The notes beneath the pieces were generated by a model. The model did not search any database. It had not been told where the DNA came from and saw only the letters and a list, made by a program, of their open reading frames with translations. A stretch of DNA of 64,000 bases. It comes from Pycnopodia helianthoides (taxonomy: Eukaryota; Echinodermata; Asteroidea; Forcipulatida; Asteriidae). Positions 13,401-25,400 of the stretch are shown here, one piece after another (the stretch's first letter is position 1; each line of letters begins with the position of its first letter). The stretch covers positions 7,634,948 to 7,698,947 of the forward strand of contig CM063243.1 of assembly GCA_032158295.1 (NCBI GenBank), read 5' to 3'. Made by a program: the position numbers and the translations under genes.

Positions 13401-16400
13401 AACAAGGGAATTTTTTGACATGTTCAGGTTACATCTAATCTCAATTGTTACACTTTCACTATATGATCATTTTCAACAGTGAGGAATAATAATGGTTCCC
13501 AATGTTGTGCTACATCTTTATTGTTTGTTTCAATGTTCATCAATTTCCCTGTACTTTATTTTTGTACTTTCTTCCTTTAAACTTTGCCGTATATTTTTGT
13601 AAATGTAACGTGCAAGGAGTTTATTTATTACCACATACGACAAGGAAACACTTTGTTTGTACACAGTGGCCTGAGCAGCCTTTATTTGTTTATGCTTCAG
13701 TGAGCTAAGCCATAACAAAATGCTTGTATATTATAAAACTTAACAAGGGCGTCGATTGCTACTGAAAAGTAGGGGGGACGGGCGAGCAAGTCATGAACAA
13801 TTTTTCGTTTTTCTTTTGTTTTATTGATATTTTGTTTGTGTGTAGGGGAAAAGTGAATCATACATGTAGCCTTGTGTAAACATACCATTAAGATGTGACT
13901 AGTGCGCCATCAAAAAAACATTTTGATGGTTTTGTATAATATAAGCATCATATAGAGTGTTTTTAGAGGACTAGCACAAAAAATAGTAGTACCGGAGCTC
14001 TTCCCTTGTTAGTGGAGAATCATGTATGGAAACTAAAGCTTTAAAGAACGTATGAGGCGATATGTGTAGTTCTAAAAGGGAAGGGGGTGTGGTTAAGTTA
14101 AAGGGCAAAACCAGAAGGGGAACAGGTGTTGGTAGGGGGTGGGGTCTGGAAAGGATGGTTTGTGTGAAGAGGAGACTGCCAAAATAAACTTGAGTGAAAT
14201 GCACCGTGGAGCGGGAAATTCGGAGCAAGATCCGGTGCTAGCAAAGATATATTGGCAGCTAGAGGGAGTGAAGGGAAGACACATGTCGGTGTGGTCTCTG
14301 GTAGTAAATCATCCCCTGACTGTTTTGATGTTGTTTTTTGGTGGACGACAAGTGGCTCCATTAATCAAGTACTCAAGGCAATGGTTAGAACAGAGCTAAT
14401 TTTTGATGTTTTTATGTAACCACATGAAGGAAAGAGAGGTTTTTTTTTTAGAAAGGGGGGGGGGGTGGAAGGGGAAGGGGTTATTGGAACTTGCTTAAAA
14501 GAACTTTTGTTCCTGTTGGGACGTAGCCACTGAAAAGAATTTTCTAATATCCATTTTAATGTGCTTCGGGAGTCCGGCGTTTATCGTGTGTCTTCGAAAA
14601 AACACTGCTTCTTCGACAAATCTTGTCATGGCCCAAACTGCACTACATTTTGTGCATTGTGCGATTGTAACAAAATGTAACACATTTGCACGTGCGCGCA
14701 CACACAGACTTTCTTTGTGGAGGGATCATGTACCGTACATTATAGCATACACAAATGACGCATTACTTGAATGCTAAAAGGTATGTAAGCGTAATTTTGG
14801 CGTTTATGTCTTGGACGAAACTTGTCGGTTATTGTCTGTATTATAGAAATGGAAATAGGCCAAAAATTTACATTTTGCGCGTGGTCCATCAGAGCCAAAT
14901 AAGAAAATGAAGAAATCATTTTACCGTTTAATGTTCGATATTCTTTTATTTTAACAAAAATTGTAATGAAATATTGAATCAAGGAAATGGTGTATATTTT
15001 TATATTTTGTTGCATATTTCTGATGAACAGTCAATCAAAAAGTGGGGGGGACATCTGATATGCTGTCCCCCCAGTCTAAAAAGTGGGGGGGACATGTCCC
15101 CCCCGTCCCCCACCCATCGACGCCCTTGAAACTTAAGCTGATCTCCGGCCGTTGCCTGCAATCCACAAGATCATCTAAAAATGTGTTTAATGCAAACCAA
15201 TAAGCTGAACTGATTCCCGGTAGTCGCATAACCCGCAAAATCAATAAGACCCCGTTCCCACTGGACCCCGCATTGATCGCGCAATTCGAGAAAAGGGCGA
15301 TCAGACCCCGCAATTTCTCGAAAAGGGCGATCAAAGGGCGATCAAGCGTAAGTGGGAACGCGAGGGCGATCAGGATCAGACCCCGCAATTTTGATCCACC
15401 TCGGGAGTAGGATTAAAGCGGGATCTGATCGCCCTTTTGGATTAATGGGCGATCAAAAGTCTAGTGGGAACGCAAAGGGCGATCAGACCCTGCAATTTGA
15501 GGGTGAACATCCGGTCCGGTAGACCCGAATGGCGCGAAAACGGTGTTCTTTTTTCTTCTATTCCCAGCACGCACCACGCATTTGGTGACATAAAAGAATT
15601 GCAAGTAAAGCATAAAGCAGTATTGACGTCACGTGACGATACCAACTACACGTTCTGTACAACGCATCCACACTAAACCCAAACCCACACCAATTTTTGG
15701 ATGCATTGTACGTTCTTTAAAGATGGCAGCGCCCAGCAATAAACGTCCCATAAATTCGTCCAAAAAAAAACAAACCCAAAAGATGAGAAGCGTGGCAAGC
15801 TATGGTCGGACGAGGAGCTGGGAACTTTTTAGACATCTGGGCCAGTCAAGAAATTCAAAACAAACCGTGAGAAATAGCACAGTATTTCAGGTAATTGTGA
15901 GGAAGATGGGCGAAAGTGACCTGCGTTGGTGAACTTTTGATCTACTTCCGTTTACAAAAGGTGGATCAATGTGCGATCATACTCAAGTGGGAACGCGACC
16001 GCGATTCACGTCTGCGACTAATCCTTTTGCGGGGTCAGGATCTTGTAATTGTGGATCCAGTGGGAACGCGGTCTAAGTAAGAAATAAAGCAATTAAAGCC
16101 AAACTGATTTCCGGCAGTTGCATAAAATCCGCGAAATCAACAACAGTAAATCAACCAATAGCAAAACTGACCTCCGGCAGTCGCTTAAATTCGCGAGGTC
16201 ACCAATACTACTACTGCATCTCCACAAATGGATAACATACAGGTTTCCGGACGTAGCATGTACCGCGAAACCAAAAGTGTCAAATAAAAGAAGGTTTGCA
16301 AAGGAACTTGAAATTAAAGCCAATATAACACAGTTCATAAATAAACAGCTCATCTTTCCCAGTTGTTGGAAAATTAAGCCAAAGCTACTAAAATACGGTT

Positions 16401-19400
16401 TATAATCATGCTAATAAATTTAATAAAGACCCCACAAAGTAGCAAATTGTAATAGCTGAATGAATACACCTGAGGACTATTGAGGTGTAAACCATGAAAT
16501 ACCGCCAAACGGTCATCGCGATGACCCCGCCAAAAATAGCCTCAATATTAATTCAGGTATTGAACTATTGAAACAAAGTGATAAGTGCATCCTTAAAATT
16601 CGATACCAATAATTGTGAAGCCGCATTAGAAAGGTGGACGCCGTCATGGATAAATAGCTCACGATTTGACCACACTATCTGGGGATGGTTGATCAAACCA
16701 CCAGGCGAGTAACGAAACAGACCACCCACATGACGATTGATGGCCCGTCTCGCCCGCTCAACCTTGTTCTGCTGAACTGCCCCAGGATAGGCAACACATG
16801 GTAATATCTCCGACCAGAAAATTATGGTGTGTGGCAAACATTCTCTGGTACCCGACAGCAATCGATGAATGTCATCCAACATGCATTTCTTCTGGACACG
16901 GCCGAGGTCATTGGAACCCACATGAAGGATGATGGCGTCTGGGTTGTAGTTCTCGCGAGACCACGTTTGCTGCAAAAAGTCCCCAAACTGCCCGATGTGG
17001 AGTCCACGCCTCCCGAACCACTGCACCTTGAAGCCGGGTAGGAGTGAAGCATCCCTCACAGCTATCCTCAATGCCCAGTGAATAAAAGAGTCGCCAATGA
17101 CCCACACCACAGGCTCACCGTGGTGTGGGGTTGCTCATAAAGGAAACAGAATGAGAGAAAACAAAATTAAAAAGGGGTTGCAACACGCAAAATCAACTCC
17201 ACACGAAAGAATTAACAAAAACAAAATCGAAATACTGGGCAGGCAGGCCTATTACAAAATAAAGCCAGGGTCAATACGGATGTAGCGCCTATAGGCGTTG
17301 GACTTCCAACGCCCCATAGTTTGAATATCTGCCTCAGGAATACCTGACATTGCCGCAGAGGTGGCTGCCCCAATACGAAATGAATGCGAGGAAAATCGCA
17401 TGTCCCCGAGACCAACAAAGTCCAGAGAACGCTGAAGAACCGCAGTGAATTGGGAGCGTGTGACTGGGTCTCCATTGAAGTGGGAAAAGAAGCTTGCGCC
17501 ATGGCCTGTTCATGCTGCATAACGCGCAAAAACTGCGCCGCAGCATGAACAGGGCAAAGCGCAAAATCGCCCCGTGAGCTCTCTGGAATTGTAATGAAAC
17601 AACCCTTACCATACTGATCGGTTTTCGAAAACCTAACATTAAGTACCACTACCCGCCCAGTGGGCGCAACCTGCAAGGAAACATCTGAATGCCTTAGGGG
17701 AGAATACTCGTTCTTAGATTTGGCAGTGAATTCGCCAACACGCAAAAACCCAAAGAAAGCGAACAGAAATGCCGCTCTAAAGAGTTGTGCTTCAAACTGG
17801 TTAGTGCAAATGGAATCCAAAGCAGGCACAATGCGTTGCAAAATACTAAAAGTAATGGGACAGCGTAAGTCATGGCGACTGTTAAGCAGCCTACTACCCT
17901 CTAACAAATGCTTTACAATGAAATGTTTTGTAAGGTCGAGTGACCCAGCCAAACGCAAAGACGACGCAATACCTGAAACGTAAGATGCAATGGTGGTAGG
18001 AGCATACTCGTTAATTGACAAAAATGCAATAAATTGTACAAGTGATTGTAAGGATGGGAAAAATGAATCACCAAAGCCATGAAGTGTGCAAAACCCCTGG
18101 TAAAGACTCCAGGCCCGTTGATAAAGCGAATGCGTACGCGGTGCCAAAGAATTTTGCAGCAATTCTTGCACTTCTAGCTGAAGGCGCTCCACAGGTTGTC
18201 TGGTAAGGGGGTCATACGCCTCAAAAACGCTCTACCTGGACGCACCGCCTTACAAACAAAATTCAAACTACCTAAAACAGATTGAAGTTCCCGCAGTGTA
18301 ACCTTCTTTTTGCTAAAGACGCTAGATAATTTTGCCTGCAGTGCGACAATCTTGTCCGGAGGCACTTGAATCTCCTGAGCCACAGTATCGATGACCAATC
18401 CAAGAAAAGACAGTTTAGTTGTGGGCCCTTCACTTTTTTCTCTCCGCCAGAGGCACCCCAAACTCCTTAGCAGCAATTCGAAAGGATTGCATGGCAGGCA
18501 AACACTCCTGCATGTTTTGTGTCATTTGCATGTTCATAATAATACGTGTTTTTATAATGCATTGTGTGACAGTGTTTTGTCTGATGTGTTTGAAGCATGG
18601 TCATGCATGTACTCCTGCACTCCTGCATGAACTAAGAGCTAAGTTATCAAGTAAGCATAATTAACAAGTTTTTATAATTAATATTTTTATTCTAAGAATG
18701 TATGATTTTTCAAGGAAATTATAGTTTGCTCTATAGTTATAATACGTTATACATTCACTAATGAGCAAAAGAAATTTAAGAAATTTCTGTGAAACCAAAT
18801 GATTAAGTTGAGGTTTATGATGGCATCGTTCTTCTCTTGGAAGGTACATGTTAATTACATCATTGGTTTTTTGGAAGAGTACATTCATTTCCTTCCTCTA
18901 GTTTTCAAAACTAAAGAATGTTTAATTTATTCTTTTAAATTCCATACATTCCATCAAAAAATAAAGCGTTTAGTTTGTTAAGATTTGTTCCTCTTACCCA
19001 ACCTTCAATCGAATAGGTAGAATGTTCTTGTTGCAATTCACTTTTCTTTAAAAGTAACAAATTGTGTAAATGAAAGACATCATTAAAGTAGAACAAGCTT
19101 ACTCAGCTGACAAGAAACAATGTCAGTGCCATTAATGAACTTTTCTTTCTTTCAGTTGGACAGCATTGATTGACCATCTTGAATAAAGTACCTCTCGCTA
19201 CTTTGAGATCTGAGCACAATTTAAATATAGATATAAAAATGCATCATTTTCCAAATTATATTTTGAATAGGAACTTCACGTTCAAATTTTTAATAGTTGC
19301 AAACTTGTCAGGAGGGGAGAATATATGTTTCAAAATAACTACAGAACTGCAGAAAATGCATTTCTCAAAAAACAAAATTAAAAATGGAAATCTTTGAGGG

Positions 19401-22400
19401 AATAATTCTTCTTAAAACGTTTAGTCACTGAGCCACCCCAATGGTCACAAAGCAAAACACTGTAACATGCAGCTGTTTAGTCACTGAGCCACCCCAATGG
19501 TCACAAAGCAAAACACTGTAACATGCAGCTGTTTAGTCACTGAGCCACCCAATGGTCACAAAGCAAAACACTGTAACATGCAGCTGTTTAGTCACTGAGC
19601 CGACCCAATGGTCACAAAGCAAAACACTGTAACATACAGCTGTTAAGTCACTGAGCCACCCCAATGGTCACAAAGCAAAACACTGTAACATGCAGCTGTT
19701 TATTCACTGAGCCACCCCGATGGTCACAAAGCAAAACACTGTAACATGCAGCTGTTTAGTCACTGAGCCACCCCAATGGTCACAAAGCAAAACACTGTAA
19801 CATGCAGCTGTTTAGTCACTGAGCCACCAAAATGGTCACAAAGCAAAACACTGTAACATGCAGCCGTTTAGTCACTGAGCCATCCCAATGGTCACAAAGC
19901 AAAACACTGTAACAGGCAGCTGTTTAGTCACTGAGCCACCCCAATGGTCACAAAGCAAAACACTGTAACATGCAGCTGTTTAGTCACTGAGCCACCCCAA
20001 TGGTCACAAAGCAAAACACTGTAACATACAGCTGTTTAGTCACTGAGCCACCCCAATGGTCACAAAGCAAAACACTGTAACATGCAGCTGTTTAGTCACT
20101 GAGCCACCCCAATGGTCACAAAGCAAAACACTGTAACATGCAGCTGTTTAGTCACTGAGCCACCCCAATGGTCACAAAGCAAAACACTGTAACATACAGC
20201 TGTTTAGTCACTGAGCCACCCCAATGGTCACAAAGCAAAACACTGTAACATGCAGCTGTTTAGTCACTGAGCCACCCCAATGGTCACAAAGCAAAACACT
20301 GTAACATGCAACTGTTTAGTCACTGAGCCACCCCAATGGTCACAAAGCAAAACACTGTAACATGCAGCTGTTTAGTCACTGAGCCACCCCAATGGTCACA
20401 AAGCAAAACACTGTAACATGCAGCTGTTTAGTCACTGAGCCATCCCAATGGTCACAAAGCAAAACACTGTAACATGCAGCTGTTTAGTCACTGAGCCACC
20501 CCAATGGTCACAAAGCAAAACACTGTAACATGCAGCTGTTTAGTCACTGAGCCACCCCAATGGTCACAAAGCAAAACACTGTAACATGCAGCTGTTTAGT
20601 CACTGAGCCATCCCAATGGTCACAAAGCAAAACACTGTAACATGCAGCTGTTTAGTCACTGAGCCACCCCAATGGTCACAAAGCAAAACACTGTAACATG
20701 CAGCTGTTTAGTCACTGAGCCATCCCAATGGTCACAAAGCAAAACACTGTAACATGCAGCTGTTTAGTCACTGAGCCATCCCAATGGTCACAAAGCAAAA
20801 AAAGGTAACATGCAGCTGTTTAGTCACTGAGCCACCCCAATGGTCACAAAGCAAAACACTGTAACATGCAGCTGTTTAGTCACTGAGCCACCCCAATGGT
20901 CACAAAGCAAAACACTGTAACATGCAGCTGTTTAGTCACTGAGCCACCCCAATGGTCACAAAGCAAAACACTGTAACATGCAGCCGTTTAGTCACTGAGC
21001 CACCCCAATGGTCACAAAGCAAAACACTGTAACATGCAGCCGTTTAGTCACTTAGCAACTTCAATGGTCACAAAGCAAAACACTGTAACATGCAGCTGTT
21101 TAGTCACTGAGCCACCCCAATGGTCACAAAGCAAAACACTGTAACATGCAGCTGTTTAGTCACTGAGCCATCCCAATGGTCACAAAGCAAAACACTGTAA
21201 CATGCAGCTGTTTAGTCACTGAGCCACCCCAATGGTCACAAAGCAAAACACTGTAACATGCAGCTGTTTAGTCACTGAGCCACCCCAATGGTCACAAAGC
21301 AAAACACTGTAACATGCAGCTGTTTAGTCACTGAGCCACCCCAATGGTCACAAAGCAAAACACTGTAACATGCAGCTGTTTAGTCACTGAGCCACCCCAA
21401 TGGTCACAAAGCAAAACACTGTAACATGCAGCCGTTTAGTCACTGAGCCACCCCAATGGTCACAAAGCAAAACACTGTAACATGCAGCTGTTTAGTCACT
21501 GAGCCATCCCAATGGTCACAAAGCAAAACACTGTAACATGCAGCTGGAAGGAGTGCTCATCAGCTTGTGTTTGAAAAATACATATTTTCTAACAAAAAAA
21601 GGGGGAAAAGAAAAAATGAAATAAAATTATTCCTTGTCACACGCATATCAACTCCAAGGCAAGTGTTTATTAACTTCATATCTCTTTTTTAAACCCCTCC
21701 TCTCGCAGTTGACTTGTTAATGAAACATAACCCTTTGCTAAGATGCTATTGGATATTACTGATGCACTCATAAATACAACAAAAAATGTCATTTTCTGTT
21801 ATTCTGATAATAGGGACAAAATACAATGCCTTAGCAATAAATCAGTAAGAACATTTGATGCCAGCTCATAAACTATTGTGTTCATTGTGTGTAAATTTTA
21901 ACCTAATGCAAAATAATGGACATAACAATTAGCTGTTACTGAGAGGCAATCGTTGTTTTCTTGTGAGTTATTACTTCTGAACTACTGGACATCAGTTATA
22001 ATATTAACAAAATTACAAAATAATAAGCTTTAGATATGTTTTGATTAAAGATTCTGTTTATTTACTGTAAGTGTCTTTCAAACGGTATCTTACTTTTCAC
22101 TAGCTTCGGGCAGTAGAGGGACTACAGGGTTAAGGTCATTATTTTGAGGGCTTTTTTGATGTTCTATTGAAATGGTTGTTATTAATGGTATCATCAAATT
22201 AATTTGTTTAACTTTCCAGTAAAAAATCGATAAAATGCTCATTGTCATTATAGTTACCATGTACTGTATAACTAATGTCAAAATGTTCAGCCATTATCAT
22301 ACATTGTAATGAAAAATTTGTTAGCTAAAAAATTAAATGTTCTCAACACTATGAAGGGAAAATAGTTGGTTAGGAAAAGCATGACTGAATTAAATACAAT

Positions 22401-25400
22401 ACATGAGGCTTGAGGTTTCCAAGTACATGTACTTACTGGACAGCAACCTGTGGTCTCGTGCATCTGTTAAGTCATGTTATTGATCAATGAGAACTATTCC
22501 CAATTTCAGACTTAAAGCTCTTGCAAATCAAATCGATTGGAATTGGCTCAGACAAACTCTTCATTGACACATATTGTTGACTTAGTAGCTTGTATAGGGG
22601 CAATAGTATTTGTGTTTTACAGCTTCAGGGTACAGTGTATTTGGACAGAGATGACTCAAAGATGCGTTGCAACAGTTGCCATGGTACCAGTGAGTAACCA
22701 CTGAGTATGAACAACACATGCTGTGAGCACTACTAACAATTACTCAATTGACCAACTCGCTATGCACCAAAATAAAGCACACAGGCACAGTATTGACCAG
22801 CATACTAATCTATGAAATATAGAAAGCAAGTCTTGTGTGTATTTAAATATTTTGGGAATCATGGGTTACCACATTTTGCTGTATTGTCTTTCCTCTATGG
22901 TTGTATGAAGTTTACAAAATCAGGTCCCCACTTTTGCATTGTTCTAGACTTGCACAATCTATTGGCTTGAGCTCTGCAATCTTGGTGCACACAATTGATC
23001 AAATTCTTGGGAATGAAGTGCTTGGAAATGTTTGCCTTAACATTTTGGCTAAATGCTATTTACGTTATCATTGCTATCTACTAACTTCAGCTTTCTCTGT
23101 ATGTTGTATTTTCCCCACTCTACCTGTTAGTTAACCGCATGTTTTCAACCTTTGATGGCCAGTTTAATAGCAGCCCATCGCCTATGTTTTGCACACTGCA
23201 CAATAACTGTTACATATGTTGTATCCTTCATGATGCATATTAATTAAGCTTTAATTATTTTATGCCTGACAACTAAGATAGTTTCCTATTGCTCCTAGCA
23301 TTTATATATAGCATTGTGGTAGCTTCTAATGGACCACATCATCTGCTTCTATTGGTTTGAAGTCAATTGGATGCAATGGAGCAGTGTGCCTTTGCATTCA
23401 GGCATGAAATCAGTTGACCTGATGGCACGTACATGGTGCTTCCATTTCATGCATAGTTTGGCTTTCAAAGATTCAAAATGAGGAGTTTGATGCTGCAATA
23501 CTCCATGGTGATTGCTTTCTTTCCACACCGATAGAATTAAATGAGACATGGTAGGGTGTGCTTGTAAATATTTTTTTAAAATTGCCAAAGATTTTTCTTT
23601 GTACATTCCAAAACCTTCAGTAAGTGATACATAGATGTATTTGTTCTGAAATAAACTGCAATCAATTTGACACTCTGTACTTGCATATGCTTAGTTGTTA
23701 GCACACAGAGTAAAACTTGTCTGCCTTAATTATCACTATACAATGCTTTCCTTAACTATTATTATGTGTTCCTTTGAGCCCATCGGTGTGGAAAGACAGC
23801 CCTTACATGTAGATTGACAGAATGATTTAACACATGGTGCTGTAAAATAAATGTTTGAAAAATTGAGTCATACAAACCAATTTTTGTCCTGTGCATTTTG
23901 ACAAATCAAGCCACAAGAATCATCCCATTTAACCTTTTGCGACAGAATTTTGTGAGTTAAAGTCACGTGAGACACTTCTGAAAAGACAAAGTACAGGATT
24001 GGTATTTATCGAAGAAAAGAAATTGATTGGTTTCAAATAGAAAGCTCATTGATTATAAAGCTCATACACCTATGGTTCTTCATAACAATATTTCTCATTA
24101 AGTAAACCCAATAAATGATTACCTTCTGCAGCAACCAGAGAGAAGATGGCTAACACTCAAGTGATTGATCTACCAATTGTTGATGGGATCCACCCAAGAC
24201 CAGACTTTCTACCTCTTGCTATTCCTGAAGATCTCTCGAAAAGGCTGATGCGTCTCCATGGGAACCCAATTGTCTGGTGGATGGGGCAAGTCTTGAAGTA
24301 CATCCTCAGACCACAGCCAAATCTTGCCAACGAACTGGAATTAGCCAGACAGAAATTGGGATTTAAGCGTCCAATTGTTGGGTAAGAAACATCAAAGTAT
24401 GTGCCAGTTTTTTAATTTGGCAGAAAATTTAGACTCCCCACTTCTAAAGTTTGGCTTAAATGCTGTTATTAAAACTAGTAAAAGATATGCAGATATATCT
24501 ATCTCCTCTTTTTAAAAATGATCTGAAATAAACAAATTTGTCACGTTGATCTCATTGAGTTTTTCCTGTATATAAACTGTCCATGTACATTATACTCAGT
24601 CAAATTTGTTTGCATGAAAACATTTGCAACCATATTAGAGCTTTAAATTAAAGGCGCATTTGGATCTCATTGGTTGAATTTTGGTTGGTAAATAATGACT
24701 CTAGAAAGGTCTTCCATAAGTAGATTATGAAAATTTTGCCCAATTTGTGGTTAAAAAGCTGAGGTCACATGACTTATCTGAGCGGACAGCTAGTTGTACT
24801 TTCAGTCGTGTAACATGGTTTTTATTATTGAACCAAGATTTAAACACTGATTATTTACAACTATCCAAGACTAACAAAAGTGGACATATATTCACAAAGT
24901 GTTTGAAAATTAATAATAATTCAAAACATAAATTCTGAAGGTCAAAGTAATGGACCTAGACAGTGTATCCTAGGGGCTGTAGCGCATCTCAAAGACCCAA
25001 TGACAAAAATCCATCTTCTCATGTTTGGAACAACAAAGATGGAACTCAATCAAATAAATTGATAGTATTATAATTTACAGGATTATACCAGGATTATACC
25101 TGTCCATTTTTGCCTATTTCCATTTTTGTATCAATCCTAATGTAAATAACTGAGAAATTGAATGTCAATTTAAATAACATGAATTAATTGACTTTTTAAA
25201 TCAGGCCTTGTGGTTTGTCCCCTTTGTCCCTTATTAGGGAAAAAATTCTAAAGCCTTTTTTCCCCAAACCTCTACTTTTCTATTTGTGGTGATGAGTCTG
25301 TAAATCCTGTGGGAGTAATTTTGGGTTGAATCTCTAGACCAAGCACGCCAAGAGGTTACCACCAGGATGATTCATTGCATGTGCAATCACACCCTTGTTC

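Larger units (their letters stand above)
16565..18515 (-). mobile_element. Ngaro/DIRS-type tyrosine-recombinase retrotransposon, 5' truncated
   Basis: On the minus strand the order is reverse transcriptase/RNase H tail (to 18174), tyrosine recombinase (18192-17252) and SGNH hydrolase (17110-16565). This combination is known from Ngaro-like members of the DIRS order, which integrate by a recombinase instead of a DDE integrase. The RT catalytic part is missing: similarity stops at about 18515. The 3' terminal repeats follow at 16400-15130 but are split by two DNA transposons. The coding parts carry only one or two frameshifts, so the copy is fairly young. Confidence 0.88.

Noticed and set aside
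13971..14399. Overlapping ORFs on both strands inside the hAT-like element as transposase remnants
   Set aside because: No match to hAT transposase words could be seen; composition is driven by G-rich text.
15035..15388. 117-codon minus-strand ORF
   Set aside because: It spans the C/G-runs of the hAT-like end, the Ngaro repeats and the Harbinger-like end, so it crosses three unrelated element boundaries.
24146..24385. ATG at 24146 as the start of a separate 79-codon protein
   Set aside because: It is an internal Met of a FUT8 exon; upstream bases to the CAG acceptor are in frame and complete a codon split from the previous exon.
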